Positions 51,910 through 61,473 are shown, numbered from the stretch's first letter. The stretch: DNA of 64,000 bases from Massilia pinisoli (GCF_024753285.1 NZ_JANUGW010000012.1:111018-175017); one strand, 5' to 3'. The notes: generated by a model from the letters alone, not told the origin. A program made the numbers and translations.

Positions 51910-53592
51910 TTACGCCGCCTGCTTTTCCTCGCGCAGTGCGCGGCGCAGGATCTTGCCGACGTTCGTCTTCGGCAGCTCGTCGCGGAATTCGATGTACTTG
52001 GGCTTCTTGTAGCCGGTGAACTCGCGCTTGCAGTAGTCCATCAGCTGGTCGGCCGTCAGGTTCGGGTCGCGGCGCACGACGAACACTTTCACCGCTTCGC
52101 CGGAATGCTCGTCCGGCACGCCGACCACCGCGCATTCCAGCACGCCCGGATGCGCCGCGATCACGGCTTCCAGTTCGTTCGGATACACGTTGAAACCCGA
52201 CACGAGGATCATGTCCTTCTTGCGGTCGACGATCTTCACGTACCCGTTCTCGTCCATGATGCCGACGTCGCCCGACTTGAAGAAACCGTCCGCCGTCATG
52301 ACCTTCGCCGTCTCGTCCGGACGGTTCCAGTAGCCCGCCATCACCTGCGGGCCGCGGATCGCGATCTCGCCCACGCTGCCCACCGGCAGCGGCTTGCCGT
52401 CGTCGTCGACGATGGCGATGTCCGTCGACGGCACCGGCAGGCCGATCGTGCCCGTGAAGGCGGCGATGTCGCAGCGGTTGCACGTGGCGACGGGCGACGT
52501 CTCCGACAGGCCGTAGCCTTCGATGATGTTGGTACCGGTGATCGCTTTCCACTTGTCGTTGACGGCCTGCTGCACGGCCATGCCGCCGCCGTTCGACACC
52601 TTCAGCGCGCTGAAGTCGACACTCTTGAAATCGGGGTGGTTGACGAGTGCGTTGTACAGCGTGTTCACCGCGGGCAGCATGTTGATGCGGTACTTCCTGA
52701 GCTCCTTGATGAACCCCGGGATGTCGCGCGGGTTCGGGATCAGGATGTTCAGCGCGCCCACGCGCATGCCCCACAGCGCGCACGCCGTCAGCGCAAAGAT
52801 GTGGTACAGCGGCAGCGCACACACGATGGTCTGGAATTCGACGACGGGCGGCTGGTTCAACGCCGGCTGCGACCACGCTTCCATCTGCAGGACATTGGCG
52901 ATGACGTTCCGGTGCGTGAGCGTCGCACCCTTCGACACGCCCGTCGTGCCGCCCGTGTACTGCAGGAACGCGACGTCGCTGCCCGTGCTCTGCGCCGGCT
53001 GGAACGGCATCTTCGCGCCCTGCGCCAGCGCGTCCTTGAACGGCACCATGTGCGGGATCGAGAAGTCCGGCACCATCTTCTTGATGTTGCGGACGACGAA
53101 ATTGACAAGCATGCCCTTGGCGCCGCCCAGCAATTCGCCCATGCTGGCCACGACGACGTGACGCACGGCCGTCTTGCCCAGCACCTGCTCGACCGTATGC
53201 GCGAAGTTCTCGAGCACGATGATCGCTTCGGCGCCCGAGTCCTTCAGCTGGTGTTCCAGTTCGCGCGGCGTGTACAGCGGGTTCACGTTGACGACGGCAT
53301 AGCCGGCGCGCAGGATCGCTGCCAGCGCCACCGGGTATTGCAGCACGTTCGGCATCATGACGGCCACGCGCGCGCCTGGCTTCATCCCGCGGCTCTGCAG
53401 CCACGCCGCGAGGCGCTTCGACATGCCGTCCAGTTCACCGTACGTGAGGAATTTGTCCATGCAGACGAACGCGTTGTTCGTCGCATACTTGCGGAACGAT
53501 TCCTCCAGCAGCTGCACCAACGAGCCATACTGGTCGGGATCGATTTCCGCCGGCACGCCGGGCGGATAAGCCTTGAGCCAAATCTTGTCCAT
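51910..53592 (-). CDS. fadD: Long-chain fatty acid:CoA ligase (first of two tandem copies)
   Basis: 560 residues from the ATG at 53592, with GAGG upstream; the longer frame from 53637 adds an unlikely 15 residues. AMP-binding motif YTGGTTGVSKGATLTHRNV, GYGLSETSPVATCNRC and DRKKDMILVSGFNVYPNELEAVIAAHPGV are complete. Tandem partner of the following ligase, as in the fadD1-fadD2 pair of pseudomonads, where the two differ in chain-length use. A palindromic operator lies upstream and may tie it to a fatty-acid-responsive repressor. Confidence 0.95.
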   Translation of the reverse strand: MDKIWLKAYPPGVPAEIDPDQYGSLVQLLEESFRKYATNNAFVCMDKFLTYGELDGMSKRLAAWLQSRGMKPGARVAVMMPNVLQYPVALAAILRAGYAVVNVNPLYTPRELEHQLKDSGAEAIIVLENFAHTVEQVLGKTAVRHVVVASMGELLGGAKGMLVNFVVRNIKKMVPDFSIPHMVPFKDALAQGAKMPFQPAQSTGSDVAFLQYTGGTTGVSKGATLTHRNVIANVLQMEAWSQPALNQPPVVEFQTIVCALPLYHIFALTACALWGMRVGALNILIPNPRDIPGFIKELRKYRINMLPAVNTLYNALVNHPDFKSVDFSALKVSNGGGMAVQQAVNDKWKAITGTNIIEGYGLSETSPVATCNRCDIAAFTGTIGLPVPSTDIAIVDDDGKPLPVGSVGEIAIRGPQVMAGYWNRPDETAKVMTADGFFKSGDVGIMDENGYVKIVDRKKDMILVSGFNVYPNELEAVIAAHPGVLECAVVGVPDEHSGEAVKVFVVRRDPNLTADQLMDYCKREFTGYKKPKYIEFRDELPKTNVGKILRRALREEKQAA

Positions 53593-53651
53593 CGGTGCCT
53601 CTGTCTCCAGTGTCGTTATCGTTCTGAGCCCCGCCAAATCGCTTGCTTATC

Positions 53652-53680
53652 GCACGACCGAAAAAATCGCACGGTCGTGC
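53652..53680. promoter_or_regulatory. Palindromic operator upstream of the ligase pair
   Basis: GCACGACCG (53652-53660) and CGGTCGTGC (53672-53680) are perfect inverted copies 11 bp apart; the right arm is itself a 12-bp palindrome, GCACGGTCGTGC (53669-53680). It lies about 60 bp upstream of the first ligase gene. Shape and place suit a TetR-type fatty-acid repressor, but which one is not shown. Confidence 0.5.
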
Positions 53681-53777
53681 TGATATTACTAAACAAGATG
53701 CTATCGGGCAGCGCGCCCAGACGCAAGCACTTTTGCGGTTTTCGAACAACGACTCTACCGATGTTTGATCTAAATAG

Positions 53778-54893
53778 CTACGGACGCATTTCGCTACGCT
53801 GCACCATCAAGGGTGCGGCCACGAGCGGCGGCACCATCGCGTTCAAGATCCGGTGGCGGTCCGAGCGGTCCATCTCGGCCAGGCGTTTGACGGCGCCATA
53901 AAACTTCGGGAAGCTGCCTTCGCGTTGTAATAACGCACGGAATGCGGGCACGAAGTCTTCGTAGGTCGCGATCGACGCGAGGTGGGCATTCGAGAGCGGC
54001 TGGTCGAAGAAGCGATCATAACCCGCATAACCGCCCCAGTTGCCCTTCAGGATCTGGTACTCGTCCTTCAGTTCCTGGAACAAACGCGCCTTGACGACCC
54101 GCTTTTCGGAATCGCTGCGGTCGACGACCGCGTAGTTCTGCTCGAGCGCCTTGCGGTACTTCATCAACAGGCCGAGGAAATCCTTCTTGCGGCTGCGGTA
54201 GCGCGCATAGGCGTCGCGCATCTGCTGGTTGCCGAAACGGTCCATCCAGCGCTCGACACCCACCTCTTCCACCGTCGACGCGAACGATTCGTTGAACTGC
54301 GAATCGCCCTGCGCGTACGCGATCTGGTGCGCCAGTTCGTGGAAGATCATGCGGGCCAGTTCGCCGTCCGGGTAATTGATGAACGTGGAGATCAAGGGGT
54401 CGCTGAACCAGCCCAACGTGGAATACGCGGCCACGCCGCCGACCTCGACGTCGTCACCCGCGGCGCGCAACTCCTTCGCATACGAGTCCGCCGCCTCCTT
54501 GCTGTAGTAGCCGCGGTAGTTCACGCAGCCGGCCACGGGGAAGCACCATTGCAGCGGATGCAGCGACAGCTCGGGCGTGGCGACGACGTTCCACAGCACA
54601 TATTGCCGCTTCAGCGCAGCGTAGTTTTTATAGCTGTTGTTGTCGGGTAAAGCCATTTCGGCAACTGCGAAGCGGCGGATCTGGCGCGCCGTCTCGAGGC
54701 GATGGCGCAGTTTGGTACTGGTGCCGGGGTCGGCGATCCAGTCGTCGATCGGACGGGCGTCCGACAGGAGTTCAAGCTGGCCCTGGGCCGCCTGGGTGTA
54801 GTAGTTCAGCGTCGAGCAGCTGGCCAGCAGCCCCGCTGCCGTGCCTGCGATCAGCACGGAGCGGAACCACGGGGTGATTCGATTGAGTTTCAT
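53778..54893 (-). CDS. Putative zinc aminopeptidase lipoprotein
   Basis: 371 residues with a lipoprotein signal (VLIAGTAAGLLASCSTL; lipobox LLASC). Contains the zinc-metallopeptidase motif RMIFHELAHQIAYAQGDSQFNESFASTVEEVG, with HExxH (about residues 183-187) and a downstream glutamate ligand. The family is annotated as a predicted aminopeptidase of Gram-negative bacteria. The mature start LNYYTQAAQGQLELLSDARPI and the tail DFVPAFRALLQREGSFPKFYGAVKRLA are typical of it. Follows the molybdopterin oxidoreductase by 9 bp. Probably periplasmic, membrane-anchored; substrate unknown. Confidence 0.88.
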   Translation of the reverse strand: MKLNRITPWFRSVLIAGTAAGLLASCSTLNYYTQAAQGQLELLSDARPIDDWIADPGTSTKLRHRLETARQIRRFAVAEMALPDNNSYKNYAALKRQYVLWNVVATPELSLHPLQWCFPVAGCVNYRGYYSKEAADSYAKELRAAGDDVEVGGVAAYSTLGWFSDPLISTFINYPDGELARMIFHELAHQIAYAQGDSQFNESFASTVEEVGVERWMDRFGNQQMRDAYARYRSRKKDFLGLLMKYRKALEQNYAVVDRSDSEKRVVKARLFQELKDEYQILKGNWGGYAGYDRFFDQPLSNAHLASIATYEDFVPAFRALLQREGSFPKFYGAVKRLAEMDRSDRHRILNAMVPPLVAAPLMVQRSEMRP

Positions 54894-54902
54894 AGGTCCA
54901 GA

Positions 54903-56996
54903 TCATGGTGCGGCGCTTTCCGATACTTTAGCAACCTGCACCAGCGTGTCGTAAAAGGTGGGCGCCCTGCCCATATCGGTCAGGCGCTGGCTGGTGACTT
55001 CGTTGGCGTTCTTGCCGTCGCTGGCGAGCTTCTTCCACCAGATCGACAGGCCGACCACGAGGCCGGCCCGCGCGCGGGCGGTGACCCGGGCGCGCGCGAC
55101 GAACGCGCCCCGGTCGTTGAAGATGCGCACCATCTCGCCGTCTGCGATGCCCCGGGAGGCCGCATCGACGGGATGGATGTCCAGGTGAGGTTCACCTTCC
55201 GTTGCGCGGAGGCTCTGGACATTGACAAAGGTTGAGTTGAGGAAGTTCCTGGCCGGCGGAGAAATCATCGCCAACGGATATTTCTCAGCCAGTTCGGGGT
55301 TGGATGCGACCGACTCATAGTTCGGAATATGAGTCGGCAGCGGATCGAGGCCGTCGGCCTGCATGGCCGCGGAATAAAACTCGCACTTGCCGGACGGCGT
55401 GGAAAAGCCGCCTTCGGCGAACGGCGCGGCGGGCATGTTCAGCTTTTGCCAGCCCGTGCGCTTCAGCGACGACCAGTCGAAGTGCACGGCGCGCTCGTGT
55501 TTTTTGTCGAATGCCTTCGCGGCCAGTTCGTCGTCCGTCTCGTCGAAGACCGGGTCGTTCATGCCCATGCGCTTCGCGATCAGGCGAAAGATTTCCGTAT
55601 TCGGTTTCGCTTCGCCCAGCGGCGCAATCGCCGCGTTATTGGCCATCATGTACAGGTGGCCATACGCGAGGTGCGCGTCGACGTGTTCCAGCTGCGTGGT
55701 GGCCGGGAGCAGGATGTCCGCGTAGTCGGCGGTGTCGGTCTGGAAGTGTTCCAGCACCACGGTAAATAAATCTTCACGTTCGAAGCCGCGCTGCACCTGC
55801 GCCGAATCGGGCGCGATCGCGAGCGGGTTCGAGTTGTAGACGATGACGGCGTCGATCTTCGGACCGAACGCCGGCGACGCCTCTTTCTGCAGGTCGGCGC
55901 CGATCGTGTTCATGTTGATCGTGCGCGGGAGCTTGCCGCGCAACAGGTCCGGGCGTTGCAGCGCGACTTTATCGGCCGGGAACGTGCCCGACGTCGACAG
56001 CTGCACGCCGCCTGCGGCATGCCGCCACGCGCCCACGAGCGCGGGCAGGCACGCGATGGTGCGCACGGCCATGCCACCGCCACGCACGCGCTGCATGCCG
56101 TAATTCATGCGGATCGCGACCGGCTCGCCCGCGCGCGCCGTGCGGCCGTACTCGCGCGCGAGATCGACGACTTCATCGACCGTGATGCCGCACGTTTGCG
56201 CGGTCCGCTCCGGCGTCCATTCGGCCACGCGATCCTTCAGTTGCGCAAAGCCGAACGTGTATTTCTCGATGTAGTCGTGGTCGAGGAGGTCCTCTTTCAC
56301 GAGCACGTGCATCATGCCCAGCGCCAGCGCGGCGTCCGTGCCCGGCATCACCGCAATGTGCTGGTGACATTTTTCCGCCGTCAGCGAGCGATACGGATCG
56401 ATGGCGATCAGCTTCGCGCCGCGGCGCTTCGCTTCCTGCAGGCGCGTCCACAGGTGCAGGTTCGACGCGATCGGATTACCGCCCCAGATCAAGACGAGCT
56501 TCGCATCCTGGAACTGTTCCGTGTCCGTGCCGATCGAACCGCCGATCGTGTATTTGTAGCCCGTGGCGCCCGCGTTCGCGCATACGGTGCGGTCGAGCAG
56601 CGACGCGCCCAGCGTGTGGAAGAAGCGCATGGCCATCGCCTCGCCCTGCACGAGGCCCATCGTGCCGGCATAGCTGTACGGCAGGATCGCTTGCGGGTCG
56701 CGCGCGGCGATGGGTTGCAGGCGGTTCGCGATCTCGTCGAGCGCCTGCTCCCACGTGATGCGTTCGAACTTGCCCTCGCCCTTCTTGCCGACGCGGCGCA
56801 TCGGGTACAGCAGGCGGTCGGGGTGGTACGTGCGTTCGAGGTAGCGCGAGACCTTCGTGCACAACACGCCACCCGTCGTCGGATGATCCGGATCGCCCTT
56901 GACCTCCGTGGCCACGCCGTCCTCCACGGTCACGAGGAGCGCGCAGGTGTCGGGGCAGTCATGCGGGCAGGCGCCGCGGACGATGGTCTTGGTCAT
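54903..56996 (-). CDS. Molybdopterin-containing oxidoreductase, single-subunit
   Basis: 697 residues starting at the ATG at 56996, which has AGGA at good spacing (the ATG at 57005 adds three). One [4Fe-4S] cluster site is clear: ACPHDCPDTC (C10, C14, C18) with C46 in GGVLCTK. The bis-MGD-binding fold follows: GSIGTDTEQFQDAKLVLIWGGNPIASNLHLW, and a C-terminal dinucleotide domain MISPPARNFLNSTFVN. No Tat signal, so cytoplasmic. No neighbouring Fe-S or membrane subunit genes. Substrate not deducible. Confidence 0.93.
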   Translation of the reverse strand: MTKTIVRGACPHDCPDTCALLVTVEDGVATEVKGDPDHPTTGGVLCTKVSRYLERTYHPDRLLYPMRRVGKKGEGKFERITWEQALDEIANRLQPIAARDPQAILPYSYAGTMGLVQGEAMAMRFFHTLGASLLDRTVCANAGATGYKYTIGGSIGTDTEQFQDAKLVLIWGGNPIASNLHLWTRLQEAKRRGAKLIAIDPYRSLTAEKCHQHIAVMPGTDAALALGMMHVLVKEDLLDHDYIEKYTFGFAQLKDRVAEWTPERTAQTCGITVDEVVDLAREYGRTARAGEPVAIRMNYGMQRVRGGGMAVRTIACLPALVGAWRHAAGGVQLSTSGTFPADKVALQRPDLLRGKLPRTINMNTIGADLQKEASPAFGPKIDAVIVYNSNPLAIAPDSAQVQRGFEREDLFTVVLEHFQTDTADYADILLPATTQLEHVDAHLAYGHLYMMANNAAIAPLGEAKPNTEIFRLIAKRMGMNDPVFDETDDELAAKAFDKKHERAVHFDWSSLKRTGWQKLNMPAAPFAEGGFSTPSGKCEFYSAAMQADGLDPLPTHIPNYESVASNPELAEKYPLAMISPPARNFLNSTFVNVQSLRATEGEPHLDIHPVDAASRGIADGEMVRIFNDRGAFVARARVTARARAGLVVGLSIWWKKLASDGKNANEVTSQRLTDMGRAPTFYDTLVQVAKVSESAAP

Positions 56997-57145
56997 CGGA
57001 TTCATCCTGAAAAACGTCGATAAACCAGCACTTTATACGATTCCGGCGGCAGCCGTGGCGACCCTGGCGTTGCACATGATGGAAGGGCTACAATAGTTCA
57101 ATAGATGCATGCCTACGAGGCATCACAGCATATGGAGAGCACAGA

Positions 57146-58345
57146 ATGAGACTCGTCGAACCGATCCTCGCTTACCAAGCCGAGCTCGAAACGATCCGGC
57201 GCGACATCCACGCCCATCCGGAACTCTGCTACGAAGAACAACGCACGGCCGACGTGGTGGCCGCGCGCCTCACCGATTGGGGCATCCCCGTCGTCCGCGG
57301 TCTTGGCGTGACGGGCGTCGTCGGCATCATCAAGAACGGCACCTCCGACCGCGCCATCGGCCTGCGCGCCGACATGGACGCCCTGCCGATGCAGGAACTC
57401 AACACATTTGAGCACGCGTCGCGGCATGCCGGCAAGATGCATGCTTGTGGTCATGACGGGCACACAACGATGCTGTTGGGTGCAGCCCACTATTTGTCTC
57501 AGAACCGCAACTTCGACGGTACCGTCTACCTGATTTTCCAACCGGCCGAAGAAGGCGGCGCCGGCGCGCGCCGCATGATCGACGACGGTTTGTTCGAGCG
57601 CTTCCCGATGGAAGCCGTGTACGGCATGCACAACTGGCCGGGCATCAAGGCGGGCAGCTTCGGCGTCGTCGCGGGGCCGATGATGGCATCCAGTAACGAG
57701 TTCCGCGTCGTCGTGAAGGGCAAGGGCGCGCACGCCGCGCAGCCGCACCGCGGCATCGACCCGGTGATGGTCGCCGTGCAGATCGCGCAAGGTTGGCAGA
57801 CCATCATCTCGCGCGAAAAGAACCCGCTCGACACGGCCGTGTTGTCGATCACGCAGATCCATGCGGGCAGCGCCACGAACGTCATCCCCGACGAAGCCGT
57901 CATGATCGGCACCGTGCGCACGTTTGCAACGAGCGTACTGGACCTGATCGAACGGCGCATGAACGAGATCGCGCAGGGCCTCGCGGCGGGCTTTAACGCC
58001 ACCATCGATTTCTCCTTCAAGCGCAATTACCCGCCGTTGATCAACCACCCGGAACAGACGGCGTTCGCCATCGAGGCGATGCGCGCGGTGGTGGGCAGCG
58101 ACAACGTCGACACGAACGTCGAACCGACGATGGGCGCCGAGGACTTCGCGTTCATGCTGCAGGAAAAGCCGGGCTGCTACGTCTTCATCGGCAACGGCGA
58201 CGGCGACCATCGGCACCGCGGCCACGGCCTCGGACCGTGCCAGCTGCACAACGGCAGCTACGACTTCAACGACCACCTGCTGCCGATCGGCGCCAGCTAC
58301 TGGGCGCGATTGGTCGAGATGAGCCTGCCGTTGAGATCGGCCTGA
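57146..58345 (+). CDS. M20-family amidohydrolase (hippurate/N-acyl amino acid hydrolase type)
   Basis: 399 residues. Metal-binding residues are in GLRADMDALPMQE, MHACGHDGHTTMLLGAAHYL and FQPAEEGGAGARRMIDDGLFE; MGAEDFAFMLQEKPGCYVFIGNG supplies the C-terminal ligand region. The family removes acyl groups from N-acyl amino acids (hippuricase, IAA-amino acid hydrolases). Divergent from the molybdopterin oxidoreductase gene; TACAAT 51 bp upstream is a -10 candidate. Convergent with the next gene, one base apart. Confidence 0.94.
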   Translation: MRLVEPILAYQAELETIRRDIHAHPELCYEEQRTADVVAARLTDWGIPVVRGLGVTGVVGIIKNGTSDRAIGLRADMDALPMQELNTFEHASRHAGKMHACGHDGHTTMLLGAAHYLSQNRNFDGTVYLIFQPAEEGGAGARRMIDDGLFERFPMEAVYGMHNWPGIKAGSFGVVAGPMMASSNEFRVVVKGKGAHAAQPHRGIDPVMVAVQIAQGWQTIISREKNPLDTAVLSITQIHAGSATNVIPDEAVMIGTVRTFATSVLDLIERRMNEIAQGLAAGFNATIDFSFKRNYPPLINHPEQTAFAIEAMRAVVGSDNVDTNVEPTMGAEDFAFMLQEKPGCYVFIGNGDGDHRHRGHGLGPCQLHNGSYDFNDHLLPIGASYWARLVEMSLPLRSA

Positions 58346-59245
58346 TTACGGCAGCTTGTCCTCGGCCGTGCCGAGGCGTTTGCCCGGGTTCATCCGCTCC
58401 AGCGCGATGAGGCCCGCGGCGTGGTCGGCCGACGGGATGTCGCCTTCGATGGTTTCGTACTGCCGCGTCACCAATTCCGTCACGGGCAAGGTGACGCCGG
58501 CGGCGCTGGCGGCGGCGAGGATGTTGCGCTGGTCCTTCAGCTGCGTCTTGACCTGGCCGCCCGGCATGAAATTCCGCTCGAGCATGCGCTGGCCGTGCAC
58601 GTCCAGCACGCGGCTGCTCGCAAAGCCGCCGCGGATCGCTTCGCGCACGGCGGCCGGATCGGCACCGGCCGCTTCCGCCAGCAGCAGCGCCTCCGCGACG
58701 ACGTTGATGGTGGCCCCGACGATCAATTGATTGCACAACTTGGCCACCTGGCCGCTGCCGACGGGGCCGACGGCTTTCGGCGTCCCCAGCGCGCGCAGCA
58801 CGGGTTCGGCCTGCATATAGTCGGCCGCATCGGCACCTGCCATGATCGCGAGTTGGCCCGCTTCCGCGCCGCCCACGCCGCCCGATACGGGCGCGTCGAC
58901 GAAGCGGCAGCCGGCATCGTGCAAACGCGCGGCGAACGCCAGCGCTTCGTCCTGGCGCGTGGAACTCATGTCGATCCACAGCGTGCCTTTGTCGAGTGCC
59001 GGCAGCGCATCGTCGATGACCTGGCCGACGACGGGGCCCGCTTCCAGGATCGAGATCACGATGGCGGCACCGCGCACGGCATCCGCCAGCTCGGCATGCG
59101 GTTCGGCCCCGGTCGCGCGCAAGGCCTCGGCCCTGGCGGCCGTGCGATTCCACACGCGCAGGGGATAGTTGGCCTCAGCCAGCCGGGTCGCCATCGGCTT
59201 GCCCATCAGGCCGATGCCGAGAAATGCCACGGTCGGTAACGTCAT
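58346..59245 (-). CDS. Beta-hydroxyacid dehydrogenase (GarR/MmsB family)
   Basis: 299 residues from the ATG at 59245, with GAGGA upstream. NAD(P)-binding VAFLGIGLMGKPMATRLAEANYPLRVWNRT, substrate loop FVDAPVSGGVGGAEAGQLAIMAGA, and catalytic lysine in GSGQVAKLCNQLIVG (about residue 171) define the family of 3-hydroxyisobutyrate and tartronate-semialdehyde reductases. QLKDQRNILAAA near the C-terminus is typical of the GarR side. Which substrate is used cannot be read. Stands alone. Confidence 0.92.
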   Translation of the reverse strand: MTLPTVAFLGIGLMGKPMATRLAEANYPLRVWNRTAARAEALRATGAEPHAELADAVRGAAIVISILEAGPVVGQVIDDALPALDKGTLWIDMSSTRQDEALAFAARLHDAGCRFVDAPVSGGVGGAEAGQLAIMAGADAADYMQAEPVLRALGTPKAVGPVGSGQVAKLCNQLIVGATINVVAEALLLAEAAGADPAAVREAIRGGFASSRVLDVHGQRMLERNFMPGGQVKTQLKDQRNILAAASAAGVTLPVTELVTRQYETIEGDIPSADHAAGLIALERMNPGKRLGTAEDKLP

Positions 59246-59383
59246 TGCTTCCTCACGAGTATCCATTGCCCATATTGTAACAATTGACAGGCTCACCACG
59301 CCCTTGCAACGACCTCGCTACAATAGCGGTCTTGCCGTGACCTTTCGCTTGCACGGCTCCCTTTTACAGCAAAGGCAATGTCC

Positions 59384-59932
59384 ATGAAAAAAATGATGCG
59401 TTACCTGGCGGCCGTGACCGCATTGACCGCGATGCAGGCAGGCCACGCGGCCGACGGCATGTTCGATTCGTCGTCGATCGAACTCGGCGGCGGCGAACAC
59501 GTGCAGGTCGTCCGTCTCGCCGTGCAGAAAGACTGGAACAAGAACTGGCTGCCGGCCGGCGGCTACCACCTGTCCGGCTACTGGGACGCGAACGTTGCGT
59601 ACTGGCGCGCCAACCAGTGGCTCGACGTGCCGGGCAGCCGCAAGAACCTGGCCGTGATCGGCATCACGCCCGTGTTCCGCTGGGAAGCGGACGACAAGCT
59701 GGGCCTCTACGCCGACGCCGGCATCGGCGCCGCGCTGTTCTCGAGCGTCTACCGCAACACGCACCGCCAGCTGTCGACGGCGTACGAATTCGCCGACCAC
59801 GTGGGCGTCGGCTATGTGTTCGCCAACAAATGGGAACTGGGTGCGCGCCTGCAGCATTACTCGAACGGCGGCATCAAGCATCCGAACGGCGGCGTGAACC
59901 TGTTCATGGTGAAGGCGGCGTACCACTACTGA
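59384..59932 (+). CDS. Lipid A deacylase, PagL-type (acyloxyacyl hydrolase family)
   Basis: 182 residues from the ATG at 59384, with AAGG eight bases upstream; ATG 59378 is too near the ribosome site. Signal peptide KKMMRYLAAVTALTAMQAGHA. An eight-strand barrel ending VKAAYHY carries the PagL active-site motif LQHYSNGGIKHPNGGVN (His-x-Ser with Asn region), which removes the 3-O-acyl chain of lipid A in the outer membrane. Lipid A deacylation commonly lowers TLR4 recognition and polymyxin sensitivity in the organisms studied. Confidence 0.9.
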   Translation: MKKMMRYLAAVTALTAMQAGHAADGMFDSSSIELGGGEHVQVVRLAVQKDWNKNWLPAGGYHLSGYWDANVAYWRANQWLDVPGSRKNLAVIGITPVFRWEADDKLGLYADAGIGAALFSSVYRNTHRQLSTAYEFADHVGVGYVFANKWELGARLQHYSNGGIKHPNGGVNLFMVKAAYHY

Positions 59933-60021
59933 TCGCACGTCCGGTACAAGTCGGCAATGTGCGATTTATGTGACAATCGGGACGGGCGACGCCTGCCCCG
60001 AGCGTCGCATCAGACAATCCG

Positions 60022-61467
60022 ATGACCGATACCGACACCATCAAGCGCTACCTCCCCTGGCTGGTGGCGGCTGCCCTGTTCATGGAGCAGCTCGACGCCA
60101 CCATCGTCAACACGGCCGTCCCCAGCATCGCGGCCAGCCTGCACGTCACGCCGCTCAGCCTCAAATCCGTCGTCACGAGCTACATCCTCAGCCTTGCCGT
60201 CGGCATCCCCGTGAGCGGCTGGATGGCCGACCGCTTCGGCACGAAGCGCGTGTTCGGCACGGCGATCGCGATCTTCACCTTGGCGTCGGTGCTGTGCGGG
60301 CTGTCGCTGAACGCGCCGATGATGGTCGCGGCGCGCCTGCTGCAAGGCCTGGGCGGCGCGATGATGATGCCAGTGGGGCGGTTGTCGATCATCCGCACGT
60401 TTCCCAAGAACGAATTGCTGGGCGCGATGAACTTCGTGATCCTGCCCGCGCTGATCGGACCGCTGCTCGGGCCGACGGTCGGCGGCCTGATCGTCCACGT
60501 GACATCGTGGCGCGCCATTTTCTTCGTGAACGTACCCGTCGGCCTGCTCGCGCTCTACCTCGTCTGGCGCCACATGCCGGACTACCACGGTGCCGAGCCG
60601 CGCCCGCTGGACGTGATCGGCCTCATCCTGTTCAGCTCGGGCACGGCAATCTTGTCGTGGCTGTTGGAAGTGTTCGGCGAACACACGCTCGACCCCATCA
60701 CGGCCGGCCTGATGCTGGCGCTGTCCGTCGCCCTGCTCGCGGCCTACGCGTGGCACGCGAGCCAGGCCCAGTTCCCGTTGCTGCGCCTGGCGTTGTTCAA
60801 GGTGCGCACGTTCCGCCTGTCCGTGCTGGGCGGCTTCATCACGCGCCTCGGGATCGGCGGCCTGCCGTTCCTGCTGCCGTTGCTGTACCAGCTGGGCTTG
60901 AAGCTGGCGCCGTGGCAATCGGGCCTGTTGATGATGCCGACCGCGGCCGCCGCGATGGGCATGAAGCTGATCGCGCCCAAAGTGCTCGCGCGCTTCGGCT
61001 ATCGCCAAGTGCTGGTGGTCAACACGATCTGCATCGGCCTGACGATCGGTCTCTTTTCGCTCGTCGGCGCGGCCACGCCGTGGTACGCGATCGCCGGCAT
61101 CGGCCTGCTGCAGGGCTTCTTCAACTCGCTGCAATTCTCGAGCATGAACACGCTCGCGTATGCCGACGTCGAATCGAAGGACTCCAGCATGGCCAGCACG
61201 ATCGCGTCGTCGTTCCAGCAACTGTCGATGAGCTTCGGCCTCGCCGCCGGCTCGCTCGTGACGGCGTGGTTCCTGGGCCGCGTGCCGCAGACGGACCAGG
61301 TGATGGTCACGAAAGCCCTGCACCACGCCTTCCTCACGCTGGCCGTGATGACGATGCTGTCGTCGATCGTCTTTGCGCGCCTGCGCCGCGGGGATGGCGA
61401 AAGCATCACGCGGAGCAAGACCGCGACGGCCGTCGCCCAGGACCCGGCACCGCTGTCCCAGGCGTGA
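60022..61467 (+). CDS. DHA2-type MFS multidrug exporter (EmrB/QacA family)
   Basis: 481 residues, about fourteen membrane helices. The DHA2 motif MEQLDATIVNTAVPSIAASLHV in helix 1, GWMADRFGTKRVFG in the first loop (motif A) and GPLLGPTVGGLIVHVTSWRAIFFVNVPVG (motif C and antiporter motif) are intact. Exports lipophilic compounds by proton antiport. No periplasmic adaptor gene (EmrA) adjoins, so it may act alone. Converges with the acylase gene, leaving 6 bp. Confidence 0.93.
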   Translation: MTDTDTIKRYLPWLVAAALFMEQLDATIVNTAVPSIAASLHVTPLSLKSVVTSYILSLAVGIPVSGWMADRFGTKRVFGTAIAIFTLASVLCGLSLNAPMMVAARLLQGLGGAMMMPVGRLSIIRTFPKNELLGAMNFVILPALIGPLLGPTVGGLIVHVTSWRAIFFVNVPVGLLALYLVWRHMPDYHGAEPRPLDVIGLILFSSGTAILSWLLEVFGEHTLDPITAGLMLALSVALLAAYAWHASQAQFPLLRLALFKVRTFRLSVLGGFITRLGIGGLPFLLPLLYQLGLKLAPWQSGLLMMPTAAAAMGMKLIAPKVLARFGYRQVLVVNTICIGLTIGLFSLVGAATPWYAIAGIGLLQGFFNSLQFSSMNTLAYADVESKDSSMASTIASSFQQLSMSFGLAAGSLVTAWFLGRVPQTDQVMVTKALHHAFLTLAVMTMLSSIVFARLRRGDGESITRSKTATAVAQDPAPLSQA

Positions 61468-61473
61468 ACGGCG

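Noticed and set aside
50335..53901. 1,188-codon plus-strand frame
   Set aside because: Runs antisense across both acyl-CoA ligase genes and their terminator; no recognisable domain.
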